This document shows, one piece after another, positions 53,651-62,850 of a stretch of 64,000 nucleotides of DNA. Numbering within the stretch: position 1 is the first letter of the stretch; the number at the start of each line of letters is the position of its first letter. The position numbers were made by a program, and so were the translations under genes. The notes below the pieces were generated by a model, which ran no database searches, was not told the DNA's origin, and saw only the letters and a program-made list of their open reading frames with translations. The stretch is from Nocardia higoensis NBRC 100133 (lineage in GTDB: Bacteria > Actinomycetota > Actinomycetes > Mycobacteriales > Mycobacteriaceae), in contig NZ_BAGA01000070.1 in NCBI RefSeq assembly GCF_000308595.1, positions 1-64,000 of the forward strand, read 5' to 3'.

Positions 53651-54768
53651 CAGATCTGATCTCCGTCGTCCTCGGTGTCGCGCAGCGCGAGACAGCGATA
53701 CGCGGCAGCGGCCTCCGCCTTGGTGGAGATCCCCAGTTTGCGATAGATGCGACCTATATGGGATTTCACTGTTGTTTGCGAAACGAACAGGCGCCGAGCT
53801 ATCTCGGCGTTCGGCCGGCCGCGCGCAACGAGTTCGAAGACTTCGTACTCGCGCGTCGTCAAGGCGACTGGTGTGCGGGTATCGCTGGTAGCGGCCGGGT
53901 CGCCCCCGGCCGCCTCCGCGAAACTGACACGCGACTTCTCGAGATCGGCCAGAGCGCTCTGCATGGCGATCAGTTCGTCCTGGATCCGACGATGCTGAGA
54001 TTCGCACCGTGAGCGCAGCAGTGCCGTCTCCTCCGCCGACGAGCAGATGTCGCCGACGGTCCGGAGCACCTCGAGGTCGGGTGCGTCGATCGGGAGGTGG
54101 TTGTGGTCGGCGTGGATGATCCCGCAGACCTGTCCACCGGCGACGACGGGCACGACCACATAGCCGCGTGGTCTCGACAGCTCGATCAGAGGTTTGTACG
54201 TGTCACGGAGGGTATCCGCGTACTCGACCGCCATCCCCCGGGGGCGGCGCATTATTCCCTCCTCACGTGGCGCTGCCCCTTTCGGGACGACTTCACCGTT
54301 CACAGCTCTCCGGAGGTCGTCGAACCCTCCGAGCTCGTTGTGGATCGCGATCGTGATCGGTGCCCAAACCTGTCCACGGACGGAGGAATACATCGACTTC
54401 GCGAACCCGAGGTCGTGGCAGACCTTGGTGGTGACCTCGAAGGGCAGTCGTGACCGCGGTGTCCTGGCCAGCGATGTGTACATCCGTTCGATACCCTCGA
54501 ACTCTCGTCGGTACGCAGTGATCCGGGCGCGAATGGTCCGTCGACGTACTTTCTCGATGCCGGTCAGGAGTTCTGCGGCACGGCGCACCTGGCCATTGGT
54601 CAATGTGCGCGACAGGAGCTGAGCGAGCAGAGTTCCCCGCACGTACTCGAGTGCCGCCGTATCCTCCTCGACGATCACTGTGAGTTCGTGCTGAACCAGA
54701 CCGTCACCACGACCTATGGCATCGGCGAACAATCTGTCCAGTTGAGAAGTCCGCATCCGGTCCTTCAT
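53650..54768 (-). CDS. LuxR-type regulator, pair 1 member B
   Basis: 372-aa regulator. The N-terminal 110 residues are helical (LTVIVEEDTAALEYVRGTLL); a GAF-like sensor follows with LGFAKSMYSSVRGQVWAP and VVAGGQVCGIIHADHNH. The C-terminal HTH reads LTTREYEVFELVARGRPNAE, FVSQTTVKSHIGRIYRKLGI. Sensor and HTH resemble the gene at 55785 more than its own partner. CAGGAGAG precedes ATG 54768. An AATGGT-N3-ACCAT operator stands 114 bases upstream. Confidence 0.87.
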   Translation of the reverse strand: MKDRMRTSQLDRLFADAIGRGDGLVQHELTVIVEEDTAALEYVRGTLLAQLLSRTLTNGQVRRAAELLTGIEKVRRRTIRARITAYRREFEGIERMYTSLARTPRSRLPFEVTTKVCHDLGFAKSMYSSVRGQVWAPITIAIHNELGGFDDLRRAVNGEVVPKGAAPREEGIMRRPRGMAVEYADTLRDTYKPLIELSRPRGYVVVPVVAGGQVCGIIHADHNHLPIDAPDLEVLRTVGDICSSAEETALLRSRCESQHRRIQDELIAMQSALADLEKSRVSFAEAAGGDPAATSDTRTPVALTTREYEVFELVARGRPNAEIARRLFVSQTTVKSHIGRIYRKLGISTKAEAAAAYRCLALRDTEDDGDQI

Positions 54769-54880
54769 TGCACTCTCCTGCGGCATACGGACACCGATAT
54801 GGTGCCTCCCGAGGCGGCGCGACCCCTGCTGGTGGTCCCTCGCATACAGGTAGGACGGAATCCGCCTGGTTACATCATGA

Positions 54881-54895
54881 AATGGTTGGACCATA
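54881..54895. promoter_or_regulatory. AATGGT-N3-ACCAT operator, copy 1
   Basis: AATGGT-TGG-ACCATA, upstream of the pair 1 regulators. Same pattern at 56782 and 56981. The shape TGGTNNNACCA is typical of FadR/GntR-family operators. Confidence 0.55.
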
Positions 54896-54957
54896 TCTTA
54901 GGTCGGATGTGAGGTCAACCACACGAACACTCGATTGCTGAATGGTGGCGGTGCGCG

Positions 54958-55788
54958 TCAGGAGCCGGATACGTAGAGCGTGATCGCTTCGGCCCGGTTG
55001 ATCGCGCCGGTCTTGCGCAGGATGCTCTTGACGTGCGACTTCACCGTCTCGGTTCCCACGACGAGTTCGCGGGCGATCTCGGCGTTCGAAGCGCCGGTGA
55101 CCATCAGTTCGAGTACTTCCCGTTCGCGCGCGGTCAGCATTCGGTCGAAGTGAGAGGCGCGTGATGTCGTCGGCGCCGGGAGGTGCTCGGTCGGGTCATC
55201 GATATCGAGGACGATGCCGGTGTTGGTGAGTTTCTCGGCCTCCTCGGCCAGCCGCCGTGCCGCAGCCGCCATCGCCAGGCGTTGTCTGTTCATCCGGTCG
55301 ATCAGCAGGTTGCGCTCGGAGATCCAGGTGAATGCCCGTGCGTGTGTTTCCAGTAGTTCGACCGCGTCGGGCTCGAAGGATGTGGAGTGTCGCTGGGCGG
55401 CGTGGATCATGCCGACGGTTTGCGACTCGACCGTGAGTGGAGTGACGGTATAGCGGGAGGTACCCAGAAGCTGGGCAAACCTGTCGGTTGCGCCCTCGTC
55501 GTGGTCGTCGGCGGCCGTGGTGCGCCTGGAGCGGACAGCCGCGCGTTCGATCGAGCAGGCCGCCAGCGGAAGACGTGCTGGCCTGTTGGTGACCGTCGCT
55601 CCGGCGCACGCGGTCGAGGTCAGGGTGCCGCCATCGATCCGGGAGATCGCGGCGGCATCGAATCCGAAGGACTCGACGAGTCCGATGCAGATCGTCTGCT
55701 CGAGGAGGCCGGGGGCGGTGATGCTCTTCAGGCGCCGGATTGCGTCGGTGAGGAGGTCCAGCGTGCCGGCGGGGGTATGTCGGCTCAT
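54958..55788 (-). CDS. LuxR-type regulator, pair 2 member A
   Basis: 276-aa regulator with a GAF-like N-terminus (LLEQTICIGLVESFGFDAAA, SQTVGMIHAAQRHS), a helical linker (RMNRQRLAMAAAARRLAEEA) and the HTH LTAREREVLELMVTGASNAE / VVGTETVKSHVKSILRKTGA / INRAEAI. ATG 55788 overlaps the stop of the partner at 55785. Lacks a receiver domain, so ligand sensing by the GAF-like domain is the likely input. Confidence 0.88.
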   Translation of the reverse strand: MSRHTPAGTLDLLTDAIRRLKSITAPGLLEQTICIGLVESFGFDAAAISRIDGGTLTSTACAGATVTNRPARLPLAACSIERAAVRSRRTTAADDHDEGATDRFAQLLGTSRYTVTPLTVESQTVGMIHAAQRHSTSFEPDAVELLETHARAFTWISERNLLIDRMNRQRLAMAAAARRLAEEAEKLTNTGIVLDIDDPTEHLPAPTTSRASHFDRMLTAREREVLELMVTGASNAEIARELVVGTETVKSHVKSILRKTGAINRAEAITLYVSGS

Positions 55789-56729
55789 CGCGCCGGGGAG
55801 GTCGCGGTGCGGCTCATCCGGAGGAAGGTCGCGACCGCTGCGGCGCGGCTTGTCGTGTTCAGTTTTCTGCTGATCTGCCGCAGGTGGGATTTGACTGTGC
55901 CTTCGGAGAGGGCCAGGGAACGGGCGATTTGGGCGTTCGTCGCTCCGGTGGCCGTGTACTCGAGGATCTCGCGCTCCCGGGGACTGAGGATCGAGAGGTT
56001 CGCCGTGAGTGCTCGGGCGTTCATCTGGCCGGCGGTGCCGGGGACATCTTCGTCGGTAGGTTGTCTGATCGCCTCGATGATGTCGCCGAGTTGCTCGACC
56101 TGAACTGTCGTGCGGCTGCGCAGTACTGCCACTTCGAAAGCGATCGAGAGGAACTCGGAGAACAGTTCGAGCCGCTGGAGGTGCTCGCCGGTGACGCCGT
56201 CGTGCTCCCGCGGACGGTCGGCGTGCAGCAACCCGATTGTCCGCCCGTGCAGCGTGATCGGCGCGGCGACATAGCCGGCGCACCCCGAGGCGTCGACGAT
56301 CTCCTTGAAGGTTCTCTTGTCGGCGGCCGGCTTGTCGACGACCGCGCCCATCCGCTTGCGGACGAGTTCGGTCTCGAGCGGGGCGATGGCCAGGGGGAAC
56401 CGAGCATCGTCTATGAACTGCTCGAGTCGGTGCGCTGTGCTGTCGAATCCATCGACATGCAGGCATCGCGGTATCCACATCGAGCCTCGGACCGTCGAGA
56501 TCATCGCGCGGCCGAAACCGAGGTGCCGACAGATCGTCGACGGAGTGTCGGCGATTATGCAGTGGGGATCCTTGTCTCTGAGGGATTCCGCGGCGTCGAG
56601 GACTGCGTACGCCGACTGCGAAGCGGGGTGCCTGTGGCGTCGGCGGACATCTCTGGGCATCCGAACCTCGAGATCGGTGCCGAGCCCCGCGTATTCGGGC
56701 CCTGGAGCCGGTGTCCAATCGTCGCGCAC
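55785..56729 (-). CDS. LuxR-type regulator, pair 2 member B
   Basis: 314-aa regulator. The sensor contains LGFGRAMISTVRGSMWIPRC and ITLHGRTIGLLHADRPREHD, clearly paralogous to the 53650 gene (GFAKSMYSSVRGQVWAP, GGQVCGIIHADHNH). HTH: LSPREREILEYTATGATNAQ / ALSEGTVKSHLRQISRKLNT. GTG at 56729 is chosen because AGGAGG stands five bases upstream; in-frame ATG 56756 and GTG 56771 lack such a site. Divergent from the MaoC-CitE operon. Confidence 0.85.
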   Translation of the reverse strand: MRDDWTPAPGPEYAGLGTDLEVRMPRDVRRRHRHPASQSAYAVLDAAESLRDKDPHCIIADTPSTICRHLGFGRAMISTVRGSMWIPRCLHVDGFDSTAHRLEQFIDDARFPLAIAPLETELVRKRMGAVVDKPAADKRTFKEIVDASGCAGYVAAPITLHGRTIGLLHADRPREHDGVTGEHLQRLELFSEFLSIAFEVAVLRSRTTVQVEQLGDIIEAIRQPTDEDVPGTAGQMNARALTANLSILSPREREILEYTATGATNAQIARSLALSEGTVKSHLRQISRKLNTTSRAAAVATFLRMSRTATSPAR

Positions 56730-56781
56730 ATCACCCTCCTGGCCTGCCGTGGTCATCGATGACTGTGACACAGCTTACGTC

Positions 56782-56796
56782 AATAGTAAGACCATT
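56782..56796. promoter_or_regulatory. AATGGT-N3-ACCAT operator, copy 2
   Basis: AATAGT-AAG-ACCATT, one mismatch from the perfect repeat, about 55 bases upstream of the pair 2 regulators. Confidence 0.45.
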
Positions 56797-56980
56797 TCGC
56801 TGAAGGTGATCGAGTGTGAGGTCCTCGCTCGGTGTCGGACGCTCCGGTTCTGTTGCGCAGGAGTTCGCCGCGAATCCGAAGTGGGTTTTCGGTTTCATTC
56901 GGACCTTCCGTGCGAACCGGCACCTGTGTTGCGGGTTCGACCCGTGTCGGCCCGGTGACGGTCGTTGACGACCATCTGCA

Positions 56981-56995
56981 AATGGTCGTACCATT
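56981..56995. promoter_or_regulatory. AATGGT-N3-ACCATT operator, copy 3
   Basis: Perfect AATGGT-CGT-ACCATT just before the MaoC gene, with another ACCAT half-site at 56971-56975 and a TTGACG -35-like element at 56965-56970. Confidence 0.58.
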
Positions 56996-57016
56996 AATAA
57001 TCTGAACCGAAGGAAG

Positions 57017-57478
57017 GTGGAGGATTTGGCCGGCGTGTGGTTCGACGAGTTGACAGTGGGGCAGAAGTTCGATCACCCCATCAGGCGAACAGTCACCGAG
57101 ACCGACAACGTGCTGTTCACGGCGATGACGCACAACCCCGCGTTGCTGCATCTCGACGAGGAATACATGAAAGGCACCGAGTTCGGGCAGCGTGTGGTGA
57201 ACAGCGCGTTCACACTCGGGCTCATGGTGGGAATCTCGGTCGGTGACACCACGCTCGGTACCGCCGTCGCGAATCTGGGCTGGGACGAGGTGCGCTTCCC
57301 CAAGCCGCTGTTCCACGGTGACACGATTCGGGTGGAGACCGAGGTGCTGGAACTGCGCGAATCGAAGTCGCGCCCGGACCAGGGCGTCGTCGTCTTCCTG
57401 CATCGCGCGTTCAATCAGCACGGCGAGGTCGTCGCCTCGTGCAAGCGGGCCGGTCTGCAACGGAAGCGGCCGCGATGA
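57017..57478 (+). CDS. MaoC-like (R)-specific enoyl-CoA hydratase
   Basis: 153-aa hot-dog-fold hydratase. It opens with [20 protein letters not shown], and the active-site region is [20 protein letters not shown], where Asp and His of the hydratase-2 motif are present; [17 protein letters not shown] and [11 protein letters not shown] follow. Close to mesaconyl-CoA-hydratase-like MaoC proteins that occur with CitE-type lyases. GTG at 57017 is the assumed start; a TTG at 57026 is possible. The stop overlaps the CitE-like gene (ATGA). Confidence 0.88.
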   Translation: MEDLAGVWFDELTVGQKFDHPIRRTVTETDNVLFTAMTHNPALLHLDEEYMKGTEFGQRVVNSAFTLGLMVGISVGDTTLGTAVANLGWDEVRFPKPLFHGDTIRVETEVLELRESKSRPDQGVVVFLHRAFNQHGEVVASCKRAGLQRKRPR

Positions 57479-58362
57479 CCGCGCCGATCCGCTCGTTCCT
57501 GTTCGTGCCCGGTGACAGTGAGAAGAAGCTCGCCAAGGTGGCCGACTCCACCGCCGATGCCGTCATCCTCGATTTGGAGGACGCTGTCGGCGCGAGCCGG
57601 AAACCGTTCGCGCGCCGAATGGTATCGGAGTTCATCCAGGCACAGGATGGTACCGCTTCGACGCCGCAGCTCTGGGTTCGGATGAATCCGCTCGGCACCG
57701 AGCACGCACTGGCCGATCTGGCGGCTGTCGTGCCGGCCGCACCCGCCGGGATCATGATCCCGAAGATCGAGGGACCCACGGATGTGCTCCGCGTGCAGCA
57801 CTACCTCGACGTCCTCGAAGCGGCGAACGGTCTCGTCGGCGGGGGCGTGCGGGTGCTGCCCGTCGCCACCGAGACCCCGGTGGCCCCGTTCCGGCTCGGC
57901 GATTTCGCCGCCGCGCAACTCGACCGGCTCTACGGGCTCACCTGGGGTGCGGAGGACCTCAGCGCTGCCCTCGGAGCGTCCGGGAACACCGGACCCGACG
58001 GCCGGTGGACCACGACCTACCAGCTGGTGCGCTCGCTGACCCTGATGGCGGCGCGGGCAGCGGAGGTGGAAGCCGTGGAAACGCTGTACGTCGACATCCG
58101 CGACGAGGAGGGGCTCGCCGAATCGTCACGTCGGGCCAGGGCCGAGGGGTTCAGCGGCCGGATCGCCATCCACCCGGCTCAGGTCGACACCATCAATGCC
58201 GCCTTCACTCCGTCCGCCGACGAGGTGGAATTCGCGCACCGGGTGATCACCGCCTTCGCCGACGGCGCCGGGACGGTGGCGTTGGACGGCAAGATGCTCG
58301 ATCTGCCCCATCTGAAGCAAGCGCAGCGAGTGCTGGCGCTGGCCAACGGCCGGATCGGCTGA
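57475..58362 (+). CDS. HpcH/HpaI (CitE-like) CoA-ester lyase
   Basis: 295-aa TIM-barrel lyase of the citrate lyase beta / malyl-CoA lyase family. It opens [18 protein letters not shown] (CoA-binding loop); [18 protein letters not shown] carries the metal-binding Glu/Asp, [13 protein letters not shown] the substrate Arg, and [17 protein letters not shown] is the C-terminal signature. With the MaoC partner it may hydrate and then cleave a branched short-chain CoA ester such as a methylmalyl-type compound to glyoxylate or acetyl-CoA plus a shorter acyl-CoA. The operon is controlled from the region with the AATGGT operator. Confidence 0.88.
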   Translation: MTAPIRSFLFVPGDSEKKLAKVADSTADAVILDLEDAVGASRKPFARRMVSEFIQAQDGTASTPQLWVRMNPLGTEHALADLAAVVPAAPAGIMIPKIEGPTDVLRVQHYLDVLEAANGLVGGGVRVLPVATETPVAPFRLGDFAAAQLDRLYGLTWGAEDLSAALGASGNTGPDGRWTTTYQLVRSLTLMAARAAEVEAVETLYVDIRDEEGLAESSRRARAEGFSGRIAIHPAQVDTINAAFTPSADEVEFAHRVITAFADGAGTVALDGKMLDLPHLKQAQRVLALANGRIG

Positions 58363-58391
58363 ACGAGTCGGGGAGTTCTCGTCTGGAACAG

Positions 58392-58429
58392 AGGCCGGGC
58401 CCGCGCGGAATTCCTCGCGGGCCCGGCCT
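58392..58429. terminator. Terminator of the MaoC-CitE operon
   Basis: Perfect 14-bp stem AGGCCGGGCCCGCG / CGCGGGCCCGGCCT with a 10-nt loop and following TT, 30 bases after the lyase stop. Confidence 0.85.
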
Positions 58430-58494
58430 TGTGAATGCGGTCGGTTGTAGAGCTTTTCTTCCGGGGGTGTGCACGAGAGGCGTGGACACGGCAA

Positions 58495-58532
58495 TGCGCG
58501 GTTCTGTTCGCCGGGGCGAGCAGAACCGCGCA
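58495..58532. terminator. Second hairpin, terminator of the alcohol dehydrogenase unit
   Basis: Perfect 12-bp stem TGCGCGGTTCTG / CAGAACCGCGCA with a 14-nt loop, 33 bases past the minus-strand dehydrogenase stop. Confidence 0.7.
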
Positions 58533-58564
58533 ATGCATGTGCCGGCATCTTCAGGAGGCAGGGA

Positions 58565-59677
58565 TCAATCGTGATCGCCGAATACCAGCACGGGCTTGAC
58601 GACTTTGCCGTCGTGCTGGGCCGCTACTGCCTCGTTGATGCGATCGAACTCGAAGGTGGTCACGAGCTTGTCCAGTGGCAACCGCCCGGCGCGATAGAGC
58701 GCGACGAGCTCGGGGATGAAAACGTCGGGCGTACTGTCGCCCTCGATGATGCCGGTGACAGTCAGCCCCAGGGTGAGCGTGGCGATGATGTTGAGATTCA
58801 CGGCTCCGGACGGGTCCGAGGGAACGCCGATCAGGCCGACGGTGCCCTTCACGCGGGTAGCGCCGATCAGCGCGTCGATGACCGCCGGGATTCCGGTGGT
58901 GTCGATCACGTAGTTCACCCCCTCGGGAACGATCGCGCGAACCTGCTCGGTCAGATCTCCGGCCGCGGGGTCGACGGCGTGCGTGGCACCCAGTTCGCTC
59001 GCGAGGTCGCGACGTGCGGAATTGGGCTCGACAATGATGATGGTCCGGCATCCCTGGAGGACCGCCCCCATCACCGCGGACAGGCCCACCGAGCCGCCGC
59101 CGGCGATCACGATGGCCGAGCCCGGCTCGGCGCGCAACGAGCGGGTCACCGCGCCCACTCCGGTCTGCACGCCGCATCCCAGCGGCGCCAGCAGCGCGAA
59201 CGGGATGTCGTCGTCCACCTTGACCACGTTGCGCTCGTTGGCGAGTGCGGCACGGGCGAAGGAGGACTGCCCGAAGAACATTCCGCCGATCGGGCTGCCA
59301 TCGCGCTGGAGCGGTTTGCTGCCGTCCGGGCGGGTGCCGCCGTAGTTCAACGCCGTGAAGTTCTCGCAGTAGGACTGGCGGCCGGTGGTGCAGGTGGCGC
59401 ATTCGCCGCAGCTGTTGAAGGTGATCCCGACCTTGTCGCCGGCCGCCACCTTCGTCACCCCGTCACCGACAGCGATCACCGTGCCCGCGCCCTCGTGCCC
59501 GACGACACCGGGATATTCGATGGGCAGGACCCCGTCCCGGGCTGCGAGATCCGTGTGACAGATGCCGACGGCCTCGATCCGGACGAGTACCTCGCCGGCG
59601 CGTGGATCATCGACGTCGATCTGCGTGAGAGTGAAATCGCTGCCCTGCTCGGTGAGCAGTGCTGCCTGTGCTTGCAT
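58565..59677 (-). CDS. Zinc-dependent alcohol dehydrogenase (benzyl/geraniol-type)
   Basis: 370-aa class III medium-chain alcohol dehydrogenase. Catalytic zinc ligands are Cys in GICHTDLAARDG near residue 39, His in VVGHEGAGTVIAVG near residue 60 and the third in PLGCGVQTG near residue 168. The structural zinc site has SCGECATCTTGRQSYC (four Cys) near residue 90. The NAD motif is IAGGGSVGLSAVMG. It resembles aryl-alcohol, perillyl and geraniol dehydrogenases, which oxidise primary alcohols produced by terpene or aromatic hydroxylation. AGGAGAA precedes ATG 59677; 32 bases after the reductase gene, so in the P450 operon. Confidence 0.9.
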   Translation of the reverse strand: MQAQAALLTEQGSDFTLTQIDVDDPRAGEVLVRIEAVGICHTDLAARDGVLPIEYPGVVGHEGAGTVIAVGDGVTKVAAGDKVGITFNSCGECATCTTGRQSYCENFTALNYGGTRPDGSKPLQRDGSPIGGMFFGQSSFARAALANERNVVKVDDDIPFALLAPLGCGVQTGVGAVTRSLRAEPGSAIVIAGGGSVGLSAVMGAVLQGCRTIIIVEPNSARRDLASELGATHAVDPAAGDLTEQVRAIVPEGVNYVIDTTGIPAVIDALIGATRVKGTVGLIGVPSDPSGAVNLNIIATLTLGLTVTGIIEGDSTPDVFIPELVALYRAGRLPLDKLVTTFEFDRINEAVAAQHDGKVVKPVLVFGDHD

Positions 59678-59709
59678 GGGTTCTCCTGGATATGTCTTCG
59701 ATGACAGGT

Positions 59710-60951
59710 CTATACGCGGGCCGCCGACGCGGCGGTGACATCACGAAGCGACACCGCCGCATCGGCCAGCAGGCCGGGATCGACCTTCGTCCGCTCGGCG
59801 ACGAGTTTCTTCCCCGCGATGAATTCGCCGGGGGCGTTGGCGGTTTCCACCGCGACTACGTTGTCCTCACCGGTCAGGTGGAACAGTGCGAAGGTGCCGG
59901 GCTTGCTGCCTTCGCGGGCGACGACCCGGGCTCCGGGGGCGATCAGACCCGCGATCTTGAGTTTGAGGTCGAACTGATCGGACCAGAACCACGGCACCTC
60001 GTGCCCGGGATGTTCGGCGCCCAGCAGGGCTGCGGTGACCTGGCGAGCCTGCTCGGTCACGTTCGGAATGGATTCCAGCCGCACGAGGCCGTCGGCTCCT
60101 GGGAGCGGACGGCGCGCCACGTCGCCGATCGCGAACACCGCTGGATCGCTGGTGCGGCTCCACTCGTCGACGAGTACGCCGTTGTCGCAGGCCAGTCCCG
60201 CGTGGTGCGCCAGCTGGTCCTCGGGAACGGCGCCGATGCCGACCAGCACGGTGTCTGCTGTGACGATGCTGCCGTCGGTGAGCTCGATACCGCAGGCCCG
60301 GCCGCCGAGGGTGCGTACAGCGGCCACCTGCGCGCCCGTCATGATCGCGGCGCCACGCTCGCGGTGTGCGTCGGAGAGCCGCCGGGACAGCTCCGCGCTG
60401 GCGACCCTGGCCAGGATTCGCTCCTCGCGCTCGATGACGGTCACCTCGACCCCGGCCGACCTGGCGACGGCCGCGACCTCCATCCCGACGTAGCCGCCGC
60501 CGACAATCGCCAGCCGATCGCCACGTTCGAGTGCGGCACCGAGCGCGAGCGCGTCCTCGACAGTGCGCAGGGCCAGTACCCCCTCGGCATCGGCGCCGGG
60601 CACCGGCAGCGACCGGGGGGTCGAGCCGGTGGCGAGGACGAGGGCCCGATAGGGCAGGGCCGACCCGTCCGAGAGCTGGAGTCGCATGGCTGCCCGATCG
60701 ATGGCGCTCACCCGGATGCCGCGACGCAGATCGATGTCGTTCTCGGGATAGAACTCTGCGGGACGCAGCGGTTGGGACGCGTCGCGGCCGGTGAATTTCT
60801 TCGACAGCGGCGGCCGGTGGTAGGGATGGTGCCGTTCGGCGCCGATCACCACGACACCGCCGGTGTGTCCGGACTGGCGGAGCAGCGCCGCGAGAGTTGC
60901 TCCGCCGTGCCCGGCCCCGACGATGACGATCGGGTCTTCGTTCTCGCTCAT
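59710..60951 (-). CDS. Ferredoxin reductase for the P450 (FAD/NADH)
   Basis: 413-aa putidaredoxin/terpredoxin reductase-type flavoprotein passing electrons from NAD(P)H to the 2Fe-2S ferredoxin. FAD motif [19 protein letters not shown] at the N-terminus, [16 protein letters not shown] motif [18 protein letters not shown] near residue 150, and [11 protein letters not shown] near residue 272. C-terminal [15 protein letters not shown] is typical of this reductase group. ATG 60951 overlaps the P450 stop by four bases. A longer start near 61113 would lie within the P450 gene and is rejected. Confidence 0.92.
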   Translation of the reverse strand: MSENEDPIVIVGAGHGGATLAALLRQSGHTGGVVVIGAERHHPYHRPPLSKKFTGRDASQPLRPAEFYPENDIDLRRGIRVSAIDRAAMRLQLSDGSALPYRALVLATGSTPRSLPVPGADAEGVLALRTVEDALALGAALERGDRLAIVGGGYVGMEVAAVARSAGVEVTVIEREERILARVASAELSRRLSDAHRERGAAIMTGAQVAAVRTLGGRACGIELTDGSIVTADTVLVGIGAVPEDQLAHHAGLACDNGVLVDEWSRTSDPAVFAIGDVARRPLPGADGLVRLESIPNVTEQARQVTAALLGAEHPGHEVPWFWSDQFDLKLKIAGLIAPGARVVAREGSKPGTFALFHLTGEDNVVAVETANAPGEFIAGKKLVAERTKVDPGLLADAAVSLRDVTAASAARV

Positions 60952-62276
60952 CGCCCGATGAATTCCAGTTCGACCGGCATGTTCTTCAGGCCGCCGACGA
61001 AGTTGGTCTGGATGAACTTGGTATCGCCGGCCAGGCGTACGGCCTTCAGGTGCGGCAGCAGCGTCTCGAACATGATGCGCAGCTCGATCTTGGCCAGATG
61101 CTGACCGATGCACATGTGCGGGCCGTAGCCGAAGGCGATGTGCTTGTTGGGCTTACGGTCGATGTCGAACACGTCGGGACGATCGAAGACGTCGGTGTCC
61201 CGGTTGCCGGACTGGTACAGCAGCATGAACCGGTCGCCCGGCTGGATCGAGCGCCCGCGCAGCTCGTACGGCTGCAGCGCGGTGCGCATGAAGTGCTTGA
61301 CCGGTGAGGCCCAGCGCAGTGACTCGTTGACCAGGTGCGGCACCAGCGACAGATCGCCCTGCAGGCGCTCGAGCAGGCCGGGCGTCTGCGAAATCGCGTG
61401 GATGCCACCGGCCAGAGTGGACGAGGTGGTGTCGTGACCTGCCGTCGCGATGGCGATGAAGTAGCCGTAGGCGACCTCCTTGGCGAAGTACTCGCCGGAC
61501 TCGTCCTTGGCCTCGGCGATGATCGAGGCCAGGTCGCCGGTCGGGTTCGCGCGTCGGTCCATGAGCAGGGCGTCGAAGTAGGCGTAGAAGTCCTGGATGG
61601 TCGCCACCCACTGCTTGGCGGCGGCGTCCGGGGTGAGTGGCTCCACGTCGGCGCGGGCGGCATCGGGATCGGCTGTGCCGAAGAACTCCTGCGTCAGCGT
61701 CATCATCCGGGGCTCGTCGGATTCGGGCACGCCGAACAGGCTCATGATGACGTGCAGCGGGTACTGCAACGCGAAGTCCTTGACGAAATCGATTCGGCCG
61801 TCGGTAGCGAGCAGTCGGTCGACCGACTCGCGCGCCAGGGTCCGGATCGTGTCCTCCCACTGCTTGAGGTTGTTGGGCCGGAACCAGTCGGCGGCGATGT
61901 CCTTGATCGCCGTGTGCTCGGGCGGGTCGAGGTAGGTCAGGGTCTCGAGGATGCGGAGGCTGCCGTTGTTGATCGACTTGGTGAACTCATCGCCGGCTTG
62001 ATTGGCCAGGATCGGGTTGTAGGCGCCCTTGTTCTCTCCGCCGGCGCTGGTGAAGATGTCGGGCTGCCGTTCGATCTCCATGATGTCGGCGTGCTTGCTC
62101 ACCAGGTAGAGCGGGTCGTAGCCGTCCACCTCGGCGCGGCCGAGCGGATTGTTCTCACGCAGCCACCGGTAGGCCTCGAACAGACGCGCGTCGTCGCGAT
62201 GTCCTTCGGGCATTACGATCTGCTTCGCCACATCGTCGGGGATTCGCAGTTCGGTGGGGGATTGCGTGGTCGTCAT
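60948..62276 (-). CDS. Cytochrome P450, CYP108 (P450terp)-like
   Basis: 442-aa monooxygenase. The I-helix motif is [15 protein letters not shown] near residue 265, the ExxR is in [18 protein letters not shown], and the heme-cysteine loop is [16 protein letters not shown] near residue 388. Overall phrases ([48 protein letters not shown]) follow P450terp, which hydroxylates alpha-terpineol. ATG 62276 is chosen because [10 protein letters not shown] fits family starts. It leads the operon P450-reductase-dehydrogenase; the ferredoxin is divergent. The substrate is inferred, not shown. Confidence 0.9.
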   Translation of the reverse strand: MTTTQSPTELRIPDDVAKQIVMPEGHRDDARLFEAYRWLRENNPLGRAEVDGYDPLYLVSKHADIMEIERQPDIFTSAGGENKGAYNPILANQAGDEFTKSINNGSLRILETLTYLDPPEHTAIKDIAADWFRPNNLKQWEDTIRTLARESVDRLLATDGRIDFVKDFALQYPLHVIMSLFGVPESDEPRMMTLTQEFFGTADPDAARADVEPLTPDAAAKQWVATIQDFYAYFDALLMDRRANPTGDLASIIAEAKDESGEYFAKEVAYGYFIAIATAGHDTTSSTLAGGIHAISQTPGLLERLQGDLSLVPHLVNESLRWASPVKHFMRTALQPYELRGRSIQPGDRFMLLYQSGNRDTDVFDRPDVFDIDRKPNKHIAFGYGPHMCIGQHLAKIELRIMFETLLPHLKAVRLAGDTKFIQTNFVGGLKNMPVELEFIGR

Positions 62277-62333
62277 CGAAAGTCCTATCTCGTGCTTTCG
62301 CCGGGGTGTGAACGAACACAATTCTGTGCCGTG

Positions 62334-62353
62334 CATCACGTGATGGCCATCAC
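62334..62353. promoter_or_regulatory. Overlapping CATCAC / GTGATG palindromes
   Basis: CATCACGTGATG (62334-62345) overlaps GTGATGGCCATCAC (62340-62353), both perfect palindromes, giving three alternate half-sites between the divergent P450 and ferredoxin genes, 58 bases upstream of the P450 start. Confidence 0.6.
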
Positions 62354-62523
62354 CCTGACGGGGTAACCTTCGCACCTGAAGAGGGATGGGCTGGAAATGG
62401 TTCGGAGTCACGGCTCCCTCCGGTGAGCCACCGAATATGTCCTCATGGGGATGATTCGCCCCGAACGCTTGTCCGACGATGAATGCAGGCAATGCTGCCG
62501 CATGGCACGGACGAGGAGAGATC

Positions 62524-62841
62524 ATGGCGCGAGTCGTATACCACCTGCCCGACGGGACTGTGGAAACTGTCGAAGTTCCCGCAGGTCAGAGCGTGATGGA
62601 CGGTTCGGTCCGGAATAATCTCCCCGGGATCGTCGCCGAATGCGGTGGCAGCTGTTCGTGCGCTACCTGCCATGTGTATCTGCCGGAACGATCGGCTGAT
62701 CTGTTCGAACCGCCCTCCGCGGAAGAATCCGAACTCGTGGAATACCTGGAGGGCGCGCGTTCGAATTCCCGTTTGTCCTGTCAGTTGATCATCGGTGAAC
62801 AGGACGAGGTGCACGTGGAGGTAGTCGATTCTGCTGTTTGA
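62524..62841 (+). CDS. 2Fe-2S ferredoxin (adrenodoxin/terpredoxin type)
   Basis: 105-aa electron carrier for the P450. The four cluster cysteines are in [11 protein letters not shown] near residues 40-49 (C-x5-C-x2-C) and LSC near residue 86. Starts [19 protein letters not shown], like terpredoxin and putidaredoxin. GAGGAGAG precedes the ATG. It is transcribed away from the P450 operon but from the same control region, so the three electron-transfer parts are likely regulated together. Confidence 0.93.
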   Translation: MARVVYHLPDGTVETVEVPAGQSVMDGSVRNNLPGIVAECGGSCSCATCHVYLPERSADLFEPPSAEESELVEYLEGARSNSRLSCQLIIGEQDEVHVEVVDSAV

Positions 62842-62850
62842 GAATGCGCG

